The position numbers and the translations under genes are program-made. A model generated the notes under the pieces. The model saw nothing but the letters and a program-made list of their open reading frames with translations, was not told the DNA's origin and searched no databases. This document shows, piece by piece, positions 38,773-47,313 of a stretch of 58,868 nucleotides of DNA (its first letter is position 1; every line of letters starts with the position of its first letter). Source of the DNA: Methylotenera sp. (GTDB taxonomy: Bacteria; Pseudomonadota; Gammaproteobacteria; Burkholderiales; Methylophilaceae); the NCBI RefSeq assembly GCF_030653755.1, contig NZ_JAURYU010000054.1:1-58868 (forward strand). The letters are read 5' to 3'.

Positions 38773-40608
38773 ATGGAACAAAAACTCACATCACTTGAAA
38801 TCGCTCGGCAAACGTTAATTAAGCTTTCTAAAAGCCAACGACCTCCGACTCCCGAGAACTACAGACAAGTTTATGATGAAATTGCTGGCACGGCTTCATC
38901 AAGCACCAAAGCAATTTTGGACAATACCCTCAACAAGGTACTGTTAGAGAAGAGCAAAGGCAACGCCAAATATGCGGCTATTGCAAAAAAAATCTCAAGC
39001 CTAATCGACAAACATGATGCTGTTAATCTAGATACACAACTTCGTGCACTTATATCTAATGATGCTGAAAACGAAAGTGACATTCAGTGGGGCACATTGT
39101 TACGCTACTTACTCAAGCAGTTAGACCTAAATCACACAGGGTTAACTGCCGCATCTAAAAAAGATGGGCTAAATCGTGTTATCACAAATTTTGGAAACGA
39201 TTCATCTCAACTAGCGGAAAAAGTTCAGACACTCATCACGTCGTGGGGAGAAGGTAAAACTGCAAACATTGAAATATCGCCTAACGAACTTTCCAAACCA
39301 ATCCATCATGGTCAATCATCTAAAAAAGATGAGGCATCACTGTCTATACATCATCATGCTGACAAAAATGATGTCAATCACGCAGAAGCAGCTATCGCTT
39401 GGCGTGACATACTGATTAGAACCATTAGGATTCTTGTCTTACCAAAATTTACTGACACACCGAGTGCTGCGAATCGCGTTGAAGAGTTAATTAAAGAAGC
39501 CGAAGCTGCGCATACGCTTGAGCAAATTAACCAACTTAACGGCTCTTTACGGTCAACCCTGCTTCGAGCAGAAATGCAAACAGATTCACAACGTAGAATG
39601 CAAGAAGCATTGATTGAAATATTGCGACTGCTAGTGGCCAGCATGGCAGATTTAACCATTGAAGATCAATGGCTACACGCACAAATTATGATTGTGAAAG
39701 AAATTGTTTCAAAACCACTTAAAATTGATACAGTTTATAACGCTGAAAGTAGCTTAAAAGAACTTATTTTCAAGCAGTCTCAGATTAAACCAGGTCTGAT
39801 TGAAGCCAAAGAAACGCTGAGAAGCATGGTCAGCACATTTGTTAGCCGTCTGGCAGACATTACAACCTCTACAGGCAACTACCAAAGTAAAATTGAGGAA
39901 TACCATAATCAAATTAATGCGGTAGAAGACATCTCTGAGCTTAATACCATTTTGGAAAGCTTAGTGGGTGATATTGGTGAAATGAATAATGAAGCAAAAG
40001 CTAATCACGTTACGCTCTTAGAATCACAGAAAAAAGCAGAAGAAGCTGAAAAGAAAATCAATGAACTGACACTTAAACTTGATTATATTAGCGAAGCCGC
40101 GCATGAGGATTTCTTAACTGGTGCATTAAACAGACGTGGTATGGATGAAGCACTCATTCGTGAGTTTGAGCGCTCTGACAGGCACGGCACGCCACTATCG
40201 CTGGCAATGCTAGACGTTGATCACTTTAAGAAAATTAATGACACCATGGGGCACTCAACAGGTGATAAAGCACTCGCCCACTTATCTAAAGTTGTTAAGA
40301 GCATTTTACGCAGTACTGATGTGCTAGCACGCTATGGTGGTGAGGAGTTTGTTATTTTGCTACCAGGCTCAAATCAGAAGGATGCTGTCACTGTGGTTTC
40401 AGGCTTGCAACGTGACTTAACTAAAAACTTCTTCTTGCACAACAGTGAGCGCGTACTCATTACATTTAGTGCAGGGGTCGCAGAGCGCTTGCATGGAGAG
40501 TCTGTTGATAGTGTTTTACCACGTGCAGATGCGGCATTATATTTAGCTAAGCAATCTGGAAGAAACCGAGTCATTGGTGCTGAACAACCTACAGCTATTT
40601 CTGAGTAA
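38773..40608 (+). CDS. Soluble GGDEF diguanylate cyclase with long helical N-terminus
   Basis: 611 residues, no signal or membrane segment. Residues 1-430 are almost wholly helical, with no recognised sensor domain; a coiled coil at about 415-440 (ESQKKAEEAEKKINEL) leads into the cyclase. The GGDEF domain (about 450-600) has DFLTGALNRRGMDE, AMLDVDHFKKINDTMGHSTGD, the active loop YGGEEF and an RxxD I-site (RSTD) five residues upstream. It should make cyclic di-GMP and be inhibited by it. The N-terminal region (PPTPENYRQVYDEIAG) resembles that of other uncharacterised proteobacterial cyclases. It is a lone gene ending at a shared bidirectional terminator. Confidence 0.9.
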   Translation: MEQKLTSLEIARQTLIKLSKSQRPPTPENYRQVYDEIAGTASSSTKAILDNTLNKVLLEKSKGNAKYAAIAKKISSLIDKHDAVNLDTQLRALISNDAENESDIQWGTLLRYLLKQLDLNHTGLTAASKKDGLNRVITNFGNDSSQLAEKVQTLITSWGEGKTANIEISPNELSKPIHHGQSSKKDEASLSIHHHADKNDVNHAEAAIAWRDILIRTIRILVLPKFTDTPSAANRVEELIKEAEAAHTLEQINQLNGSLRSTLLRAEMQTDSQRRMQEALIEILRLLVASMADLTIEDQWLHAQIMIVKEIVSKPLKIDTVYNAESSLKELIFKQSQIKPGLIEAKETLRSMVSTFVSRLADITTSTGNYQSKIEEYHNQINAVEDISELNTILESLVGDIGEMNNEAKANHVTLLESQKKAEEAEKKINELTLKLDYISEAAHEDFLTGALNRRGMDEALIREFERSDRHGTPLSLAMLDVDHFKKINDTMGHSTGDKALAHLSKVVKSILRSTDVLARYGGEEFVILLPGSNQKDAVTVVSGLQRDLTKNFFLHNSERVLITFSAGVAERLHGESVDSVLPRADAALYLAKQSGRNRVIGAEQPTAISE

Positions 40609-40715
40609 ACTATCACTGGTTTATCAATACTCTAATTAATTAGCATTTAATACCAGCCCAAGACCAGCGCTTGGCACACTAAAATAGTGTGGGGTTTGCT
40701 TGTTTTTGACTTAAA

Positions 40716-40750
40716 AAAAGGGCTAACCTAGTGGTTAGCCCTTTTCTTTT
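40716..40750. terminator. Bidirectional terminator between GGDEF gene and xoxF unit
   Basis: AAAAGGGCTAACC pairs with GGTTAGCCCTTTT around TAGT, with A-rich and T-rich flanks on both sides, so it can end the rightward GGDEF transcript and the leftward xoxF-cytochrome transcript. Confidence 0.88.
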
Positions 40751-40769
40751 ATGAGGGAATGCTTAACAG

Positions 40770-41096
40770 CTAGGCCTGTGTAAGAATCCACTTCACAATC
40801 GTTTTGATGTCATCATCTTTCACCTGAGGACTATTCGGTGGCATTGGCATTTTACCCCAAACTCCACCACCACCTGCCTTCACTTTAGCTATCAAACGTG
40901 CCTCTGCGGATGCATCACCTTTATACTTAGTGGCAATATCTTTGTAGGCTGGCCCAAGAATGGCATTTTGTATGCCATGACACATAAGACACCCACTTTT
41001 TTGCGCAAGCTTTTCTGCTGATTCAGAGGCATTTGCCACTTGTGCAGTCAATATCAAAGCGCTTAACAATACTGTTTTCTTGAATAGTTTATACAT
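40770..41096 (-). CDS. Small periplasmic c-type cytochrome, likely XoxF partner
   Basis: 108 residues. A signal peptide ends about VANA, with one haem-binding motif CLMCH and an axial Met in KMPMPPN, as in cytochromes c551/c552. It lies 23 bp downstream of xoxF and shares its transcript, so it may accept electrons from the dehydrogenase. The usual XoxG is larger, so it is either a minimal XoxG equivalent or a general electron carrier. Confidence 0.85.
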   Translation of the reverse strand: MYKLFKKTVLLSALILTAQVANASESAEKLAQKSGCLMCHGIQNAILGPAYKDIATKYKGDASAEARLIAKVKAGGGGVWGKMPMPPNSPQVKDDDIKTIVKWILTQA

Positions 41097-41119
41097 AATT
41101 GTATCCTTATGACTAAATG

Positions 41120-43006
41120 TTATAGGCTGAATACGTTCATTGCACCACCACCAGGTGCAGCGTTGTACTTAACTAGATCTTTATAACCACCAGCAGCACC
41201 CAAGCCATCAGTAGCATTAGTTAACCCTAGGTTCATCGCCACACCAGCCCAACCACCAATGCCAGACAATACACCTACGTACTGCTTACCTTTATGGCCG
41301 TAAGTGATGGCATTACCAACGACGCCAGAACCTACTTGGAATTTCCACAACTCCTTACCTGAGTTAGCATCAACCGCTTTAAACCAGCGATCAAGTGTGC
41401 CGTAGAACACTAAGTTAGTAGAGGTAACAAGTGCGCCGCCCCAAGCTGAGAACTGCTCTTTTTTGTACCAAGCTGATTTACCTTTTAAGCCATCCCAAGC
41501 CATAAAGCCACCCATCACACCATCTGGCCCAGGGAACATGGTTAAGGTTGAACCTACCCATGGCTGCCCAGCAACGTATTTAGACTCTACTGGCTCGTAT
41601 GTCATGCAAACATGATTAAGCGGTACGTAGAACATGCCTGTTTTTGGTGAGAATGCCGCAGGTTGCTGATCTTTTACACCTAACGCTGAAGGACAAATCC
41701 CTAGTGCGTTGTAATCTTGGTGGGTTGAAAACTTAGGATCTTTTATTGGTGTACCAGTTTTAAGGTCAACACTTGATGCCCAGTTAACAAACGGATGCAT
41801 TTTATTCGCGACTAACAATGATCCATTGGTACGGTCAAAAGTGTAACCAAAACCGTTACGGTCGAAGTGGCTAGCAAGTTTTTTGCCTTTAGAATCCCAC
41901 AGGATGATTTCATTCATACCGTCGTAATCCCACTCATCATGAGGCGTCATTTGATAGCCCCATTTCGCCATGCCTGTATCTACATCACGTGCAAAAATCG
42001 TCATAGACCACTTGTTATCGCCAGGTCGTACATCTGGGTTCCATGTGCTTGGGTTACCTGTACCGTAGTACATCAAGTTCAATTTAGTGTCATATGAGTA
42101 CCAACCCCAAGTTGGGCCGCCACCATTCTGCCAGCCATCTTTTCTTGCTTGTGGTTTGAGCCAAGTTTTAATACCAAGATCTTTCTCTGGGAATTTCAAT
42201 TGGTCTTTAGGTAAGGCTTTAAATGAACCACCAATTTTATTACCGCCGTTTACGTCTTGGTAAAGTGATAACGCGCTGTAGTGCGGATTATCTTTATTAA
42301 AATCATCACCAATCAATACATCTTGGTCAGAGCCTGTGCTGTATGCACGCCAAACTAAAGCGCCATCTTTAATGTTATAAGCAGTGATATAACAACGCAC
42401 ACCATACTCACCACCTGAACAGCCAGTAATCACTTTGTCTTTAATCACATGTGGTGCATTGGTATTTGATGCGCCTTCTTTCGTATTGGTAACTTGCGTA
42501 TCCCAGAGTTTTTTACCAGTTTTAGCATCTAACGCAACTAAAAGACCATCATTTTGTTGCAAGAAAATTTTGCCATCACCATAACCCAAGCCACGGTTTA
42601 CGTTATCGCAACATAGTAAAGCTTGTACTGATGGATCTTGTTTAGGGAAATAAGACCAAAGAATTTTTTGATTATTATTTAAATCTAGTGCGTAGATGTT
42701 GTTAGGAAACGCGGTATGGATATACATCACACCATTGATCACCAATGGCGCACCTTCGTGACCACGATTAACACCTGTTGCAAATGACCAGGCAAGTTTC
42801 ATGTTTTTCACATTGCCTTTATTGATTTGGCTTAGACGGCTATATCCAGTATTGCTAAAATCCTTACGTGGATGTGCCCACTGATTATCATCATTCATGA
42901 GTGTTGATAATTCATCTGCAGCAAAAGCTGGTGTGCTTAACATGCCAAATAGACCAGCACTTAAAGCGATGCTCAAGCCAAGTCTACGTTTAAATTGATG
43001 ATTCAT
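41120..43006 (-). CDS. xoxF: Lanthanide-dependent methanol dehydrogenase XoxF
   Basis: 628 residues. A signal peptide ends AFAAD, then an eight-bladed PQQ quinoprotein propeller follows. Diagnostic residues are the vicinal disulfide in ALLCCDNVN (about 131), the catalytic Asp360 in HDEWDYDG, and Asp362 two residues later. That second Asp separates lanthanide-using XoxF from calcium-using MxaF, which has Ala there. WNPDVRPGDNKWSMTIFARD is also XoxF-like. It oxidises methanol in the periplasm. No MxaI-like subunit or xoxJ gene is adjacent. A near-consensus sigma-54 promoter lies upstream, with a divergent sigma-54 activator gene. Assignment to clade XoxF4 is likely from the taxon but not shown. 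Confidence 0.93.
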   Translation of the reverse strand: MNHQFKRRLGLSIALSAGLFGMLSTPAFAADELSTLMNDDNQWAHPRKDFSNTGYSRLSQINKGNVKNMKLAWSFATGVNRGHEGAPLVINGVMYIHTAFPNNIYALDLNNNQKILWSYFPKQDPSVQALLCCDNVNRGLGYGDGKIFLQQNDGLLVALDAKTGKKLWDTQVTNTKEGASNTNAPHVIKDKVITGCSGGEYGVRCYITAYNIKDGALVWRAYSTGSDQDVLIGDDFNKDNPHYSALSLYQDVNGGNKIGGSFKALPKDQLKFPEKDLGIKTWLKPQARKDGWQNGGGPTWGWYSYDTKLNLMYYGTGNPSTWNPDVRPGDNKWSMTIFARDVDTGMAKWGYQMTPHDEWDYDGMNEIILWDSKGKKLASHFDRNGFGYTFDRTNGSLLVANKMHPFVNWASSVDLKTGTPIKDPKFSTHQDYNALGICPSALGVKDQQPAAFSPKTGMFYVPLNHVCMTYEPVESKYVAGQPWVGSTLTMFPGPDGVMGGFMAWDGLKGKSAWYKKEQFSAWGGALVTSTNLVFYGTLDRWFKAVDANSGKELWKFQVGSGVVGNAITYGHKGKQYVGVLSGIGGWAGVAMNLGLTNATDGLGAAGGYKDLVKYNAAPGGGAMNVFSL

Positions 43007-43091
43007 TTTGCATCCCCAAATTATAAAAATTATTTAAGTTACGTATTACTAATTTCATGCATTGAAACGACATTGGTAACAGTGCTAATAT

Positions 43092-43107
43092 TGCAATGGG
43101 CATGCCA
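43092..43107 (-). promoter_or_regulatory. Sigma-54 (-24/-12) promoter of xoxF
   Basis: Read on the minus strand the sequence is TGGCATGCCCATTGCA. It matches the TGGCAC-N5-TTGCA consensus at 10 of 11 defined positions, with correct GG-to-GC spacing. Transcription would start near 43081, giving a ~75-nt leader before xoxF. Confidence 0.8.
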
Positions 43108-43237
43108 ACACAATAAAAAGCCATCATTTAAATAAATTTTTATAAAAAAATTATTTAAAATCAATAAACTAAAAATCTCATGGAAATAAAGATTGCTTCC
43201 ATGCTGAAAGCATTTAACTTTGAACACTGTGTCAAAA

Positions 43238-43267
43238 TTGAACATCTGTCACGTGACAGGTGTTCAA
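43238..43267. promoter_or_regulatory. 30-bp palindrome, likely activator-binding site for xoxF
   Basis: TTGAACA-T-CTGTCACGTGACAG-G-TGTTCAA is symmetric over 30 bp with a single mismatched pair. It lies ~130 bp upstream of the sigma-54 promoter and ~25 bp before the activator gene, the usual place for an enhancer-binding-protein site and for autoregulation. A weaker related element (TTTGAACAC-T-GTGTCAAAA) is at 43219-43237. Confidence 0.75.
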
Positions 43268-43292
43268 TCATTTAAGGTAAGTAGCCAACAAT

Positions 43293-45233
43293 ATGAGCAA
43301 TGCCACAACAGATAAAACTCCAGCTATCCTGCAAGCCAGAAAAGAATTTTTGAGCAATGGCAATGTAGAACAAGGGGCAATTGCTGAAGCGATTGAGCGC
43401 TCATGGCGGCGCTGCATGGCGAATGGTATAGACACAAACTCGCCACAAAGTCTGGAAATTGTGACCGCGCAAGAGCTTGCTCTGAAACGTGAGCAAAATC
43501 AGCAACTGCTTAAGCTTGCGCAACCTGAGATGGAAACACTCAACGAGCAAATCGCACACACACGTAACGTAGTGATATTAACGGACGATGAAGGTGTGAT
43601 TTTACATAGCCTTGGCGGGCATCACTTTCTGAATGAAGAGCAACGCATTGCTTTGTCTGCCGGCGCATCTTGGCATGAAAATCATAGAGGCACCAATGCG
43701 ATTGGTACTGTGCTAATTGAACAATCAGCGCTCACGGTACAAGGTGCCGAGCATTTTATGGCATACCATCACTCATTAAGCTGTTCTGCCGTCCCTATTT
43801 TTGGTGCTGAGAATCAGCTGATTGCCACATTAGACGTTTCTAACGACTCCAACACATCACAGCAACATACCCTAGCGTTGATAAAAATGTCTGCACAGAT
43901 GATTGAGAATCGACTGTTTTTAGCAAGCCACCAAGGTGATGTGGTACTACATTTTCATGCTCGCCCAGAGTTTATCGGCACACTATGGGAAGGCGTCGCC
44001 ATTTTTACGGAAGGTGGTCAACTGGTCGCTATCAATAGAAGTGGTCAATTTCAACTCAGCTTAAACACAAACGCATCTAATACAAAAAATGAGCGTGCGT
44101 ATCCCCAAGTTAACTTTGACCAGTTATTTGATATTCCATTTACCAGTCTGGTAAGGCAGACTGGGAGCACAGATAAACTAATCGTGCCCTTAAGGTTAAA
44201 TAATGGTGCACGTATTTATGTACAAGTAGAACTGCTGCATAAAAAACAATGGATTAGCACAACACCTCCTGCTATCGTAAAAAGAACCAGTGCTGCTAAT
44301 CTGGATTTATTAGATAGTGGTGATTCAAAAATTTCACGTGCTATACAACAAATAAAACAAGTACTGTCCCGCGACATCCCTATTTTGATTCAGGGTGAAA
44401 CGGGGGTTGGTAAAGAGTTATTCGCACGTGCGATACATGAAGCGAGCGCGCAGCACAAAGGCCCATGGATTGCCGTGAATTGTGCAGCATTACCAGAAGG
44501 CTTAATTGAAGCGGAGTTGTTTGGCTATGAAGAAGGTGCTTTTACGGGTGCGCGGCGTAAAGGTAGCCCTGGAAAAATTGAGCAAGCGAACGGCGGTACT
44601 TTATTTTTAGATGAAATTGGCGACATGCCACTCTCGTTACAAGCAAGGTTACTGAGGGTGCTCCAAGAGCGTACCGTTACACCTTTAGGCAGTACAAAAA
44701 CGATTCCTGTTAGCTTCTCGCTCATTAGTGCCACTAATTTAAAACTAAAGGAAAAAGTAGATAGCGGCGCTTTCCGTAGTGACCTCTATTACCGCCTTAA
44801 TGGCTTGAGCGTAGCGCTGCCGCCTTTGCGAGAGCGCTCTGATTTGCAGGCACTGATTGATGTCATTCTACATATCGAGCAAGCTGGCAACATAGAAATC
44901 ACTCCTGAAGTCATGGGGATATTCAAAGCGCATTCATGGCCAGGCAATATCCGTCAGTTACATAATGTCCTACGGACGGCATTAGCATTAGCAGATGGGT
45001 TGCCTATTAGCACACTGCACCTGACTCAAGATTTTATTGATGAGATATCCACGCCGCTTCTAGCAAACATCAATGACTCTCCATCGAAATTGTTAGATTT
45101 AGGTGACGTAACAAGTCACGCAATACAACTTGCCATGCAGGCTGAGTCTGGCAATATTTCCGCGGTAGCGCGAAAGCTTGGCATCAGCCGCAACACGCTT
45201 TATCGCAAACTAAAAACGATGGGGCTTAGCTAA
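43293..45233 (+). CDS. Sigma-54-dependent activator (AcoR-like: GAF, AAA+, Fis)
   Basis: 646 residues. The N-terminal region with a GAF-like sensor (about 60-210) resembles AcoR-type regulators. The AAA+ domain (about 335-555) has Walker A GETGVGKELFARA, the sigma-54 contact loop GAFTGA, Walker B GGTLFLDEIGDM and an arginine-finger region. The C-terminal Fis-type HTH is NISAVARKLGISRNTLYRKL. It is divergent from xoxF, whose promoter is of sigma-54 type, and a large palindrome lies between them. It very probably activates xoxF in response to an unknown small ligand. Confidence 0.92.
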   Translation: MSNATTDKTPAILQARKEFLSNGNVEQGAIAEAIERSWRRCMANGIDTNSPQSLEIVTAQELALKREQNQQLLKLAQPEMETLNEQIAHTRNVVILTDDEGVILHSLGGHHFLNEEQRIALSAGASWHENHRGTNAIGTVLIEQSALTVQGAEHFMAYHHSLSCSAVPIFGAENQLIATLDVSNDSNTSQQHTLALIKMSAQMIENRLFLASHQGDVVLHFHARPEFIGTLWEGVAIFTEGGQLVAINRSGQFQLSLNTNASNTKNERAYPQVNFDQLFDIPFTSLVRQTGSTDKLIVPLRLNNGARIYVQVELLHKKQWISTTPPAIVKRTSAANLDLLDSGDSKISRAIQQIKQVLSRDIPILIQGETGVGKELFARAIHEASAQHKGPWIAVNCAALPEGLIEAELFGYEEGAFTGARRKGSPGKIEQANGGTLFLDEIGDMPLSLQARLLRVLQERTVTPLGSTKTIPVSFSLISATNLKLKEKVDSGAFRSDLYYRLNGLSVALPPLRERSDLQALIDVILHIEQAGNIEITPEVMGIFKAHSWPGNIRQLHNVLRTALALADGLPISTLHLTQDFIDEISTPLLANINDSPSKLLDLGDVTSHAIQLAMQAESGNISAVARKLGISRNTLYRKLKTMGLS

Positions 45234-45319
45234 ACTTAAAGCCTGTGTTAAAGCTGAAAGCCTGTATTAAAAGATTGACTAAATATTAAAGCTTATTGAG
45301 TAAAGCGCTGTCGATAAAA

Positions 45320-45544
45320 TCACTTAGCATCAGTGTGCACAGCTTTAATGTCCCGATGCCACAAAGTGGCAGCGCCAAACATGAGATAATTAAAAGCAGA
45401 AATGGCTAAATAGCAAAGAGCAACTTCCGAAATAAAATCACCAATCGGCTTATCCTTAACCACTACGTAAATTAAGCCAAATACCATCAACAGCGTGGCA
45501 ACAATAGTGAGTATATTTGTGATTCTTTTTATTAATATCGCCAT
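45320..45544 (-). CDS. Small two-helix membrane protein, unknown
   Basis: 74 residues with two hydrophobic helices (about 8-27 and 38-60), a basic start (MAILIKRITN) and a polar tail. I do not recognise a family. It is isolated between the sigma-54 activator and the molybdenum cofactor gene, on the opposite strand. Coding status is plausible from composition only. Confidence 0.5.
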   Translation of the reverse strand: MAILIKRITNILTIVATLLMVFGLIYVVVKDKPIGDFISEVALCYLAISAFNYLMFGAATLWHRDIKAVHTDAK

Positions 45545-45622
45545 ATAAATCTTTAAACCACCCTTAATAAAAACGTAAAATCTGTTTATGTAGCAACACT
45601 ATACTACCACCCGCCGTATACC

Positions 45623-45642
45623 AGCATGACATACGTCATGCT
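45623..45642. repeat. Inverted repeat upstream of mocA-like gene
   Basis: AGCATGAC-ATAC-GTCATGCT: perfect 8-bp arms with a 4-nt loop in the 191-bp gap between the small membrane protein gene and the cytidylyltransferase gene. It could be an operator or a hairpin; no T tract follows. Confidence 0.45.
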
Positions 45643-45753
45643 AAGAAGAATAAACTTTAGGGGCTGTAGTAGATTAGTACAGTAATTTTTAGTTATATTA
45701 ACTGCGTCATCTATTAAAGCAATTAAGCCCTAAGTATGAAAAGGATGATATCA

Positions 45754-46335
45754 ATGATAGGCATATTACTAGCGGCTGGTTTTTCACGTCGATTCGGGTC
45801 GTCTGACAAGCTATTGCAAGCTTTGCCAGATGGTCGCCCAATCGCAGTGGCCTCTGCTCAGAATCTCATTGAGGCAATGCCAACTAGCATTGCAGTGGTG
45901 CGGGCAGAAAATATTCAGCTTGCTGAATTATTACTCAGTATCGGCTTTAACATTGTGGCATGTGAAGAGAATAAGCAAGACATGGCAGATAGCCTAGCGA
46001 TGGCTATTCGTTTCTCATCTAAGTTTGAAGCCGCAAAAGACGGTTTTTTGATTGCTCTGGCAGATATGCCATATATTAAACCTGCTACGATTAGCGCCGT
46101 TGCTGAGCAGCTATCAAACCATGCTAATCATTCGATTGTCATCCCTACCTATGAGGGTCAACGTGGCCACCCTGTTGGCTTTGCTACCCAATATCGTAGC
46201 GAACTAGAAAACCTACATGGTGATGAAGGTGCGCGCGCTATTATCAAACGATATCCAGATGCAGTTTATATGCTGCCATGCAAGGATGTGGGAATTTTAG
46301 CGGACATTGATACACCCGCAGATTTAAAACGCTAA
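45754..46335 (+). CDS. MocA-like molybdenum-cofactor nucleotidyltransferase
   Basis: 193 residues from the ATG at 45754, preceded by AAAAGGA; an in-frame ATG at 45736 would add six. It has the nucleotide-binding motif LLAAGFSRRFGSSDKL, the metal-binding ALADMPYI and the substrate loop GQRGHPVGF, all typical of MocA/MobA. MocA attaches CMP to molybdopterin for xanthine-oxidase-family enzymes, matching the molybdenum hydroxylase encoded next to it on the opposite strand. Confidence 0.88.
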   Translation: MIGILLAAGFSRRFGSSDKLLQALPDGRPIAVASAQNLIEAMPTSIAVVRAENIQLAELLLSIGFNIVACEENKQDMADSLAMAIRFSSKFEAAKDGFLIALADMPYIKPATISAVAEQLSNHANHSIVIPTYEGQRGHPVGFATQYRSELENLHGDEGARAIIKRYPDAVYMLPCKDVGILADIDTPADLKR

Positions 46336-46349
46336 GCCGCACAACTTAC

Positions 46350-47309
46350 TTAGCTTACCAAACCAATCGTCGTCTGTTGTGCCCGCACTTGAATCAACTC
46401 AGCAAGAATGGCAACAGCAATTTCGGCAGGTGTACGGCTACCAATACGCAACCCCACTGGGCCGCGCATCGTTGCAATTTCTGATTCACTCAAATCAAAC
46501 ATACGTAAACGTTCACGGCGCTTTTCCTGATTTTTATGTGAGCCAAGTGCGCCTACATAAAACGCATCTGACTTTAACGCCTCTAGCAAGGCCATGTCAT
46601 CTAGCTTAGGGTCATGTGTCACTGCCACTATCGCCGTATGCGCATCTGGCTCAATATCCAGCACCACATCATCAGGCATGCCATATACCAAGGTTGCACC
46701 CTCTACATGCCACTCATCTCGAATTTCTTGGCGTGGCTCACATACCAGCACATCAAAATCCAAGGCCTGCGCCATACTTGCTAGCGTAGCACCAAGTTGA
46801 TTAGCACCGATAATCAATAAGCGCCATTGCGGTCCAAAGTAGCTATGAAACCAATTACCCTCGATTCTTGGCGCACCTTCAGGCAATACTTCCGCGAGCT
46901 TAATTTCCCCTGTCTTTATATTCACAGAGCGTTTGGTCAGTTTACGATGACGTAAGTTCTGAATAATCGGCTCCAACTGAGCTACCACATTCAACGGCTC
47001 TACAAATATCTGTAATTGCCCGCCGCATGGGATTCTAAAGCGCTGTGCATCTTCACGGCTAACACCATACTCCATGATTGTAGGTTGCGTGGGCAAAGTT
47101 CGATTGCGCGCTTTGTCGGCTAAATCATCTTCAATACAACCACCAGAAACTGAGCCTATCAAATGCCCATCCTCACGCACCACCAGCACCGCACCAGGCA
47201 GACGTGGCGCAGAGCCCCACGTCTTTACTACGGTAAACAAATGCGCCTGATACCCATCATTCAGCCAATCAAGCGCTCTGTGTAATACTTCTAAGTCTGC
47301 TGATTTCAA
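46350..47309 (-). CDS. xdhC: XdhC/CoxI-family molybdenum hydroxylase chaperone
   Basis: About 319 residues from a TTG at 47309, just after the hydroxylase stop. An upstream ATG at 47378 would overlap the hydroxylase by 65 nt and is less likely. The XdhC_CoxI domain is clear (VVKTWGSAPRLPGAVLVV, GSVSGGCIEDDL), and the Rossmann domain has IIGANQLGATLASMAQAL and VAVTHDPKLDD. XdhC proteins bind and sulfurate the molybdenum cofactor and insert it into the enzyme. It closes the iorA-iorB-xdhC operon. Confidence 0.88.
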   Translation of the reverse strand: MKSADLEVLHRALDWLNDGYQAHLFTVVKTWGSAPRLPGAVLVVREDGHLIGSVSGGCIEDDLADKARNRTLPTQPTIMEYGVSREDAQRFRIPCGGQLQIFVEPLNVVAQLEPIIQNLRHRKLTKRSVNIKTGEIKLAEVLPEGAPRIEGNWFHSYFGPQWRLLIIGANQLGATLASMAQALDFDVLVCEPRQEIRDEWHVEGATLVYGMPDDVVLDIEPDAHTAIVAVTHDPKLDDMALLEALKSDAFYVGALGSHKNQEKRRERLRMFDLSESEIATMRGPVGLRIGSRTPAEIAVAILAELIQVRAQQTTIGLVS

Positions 47310-47313
47310 GGGA

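Noticed and set aside
43039-43245. 68-codon minus-strand frame in the xoxF upstream region
   Set aside because: It covers the sigma-54 promoter, has low-complexity composition and no ribosome site or recognisable domain.
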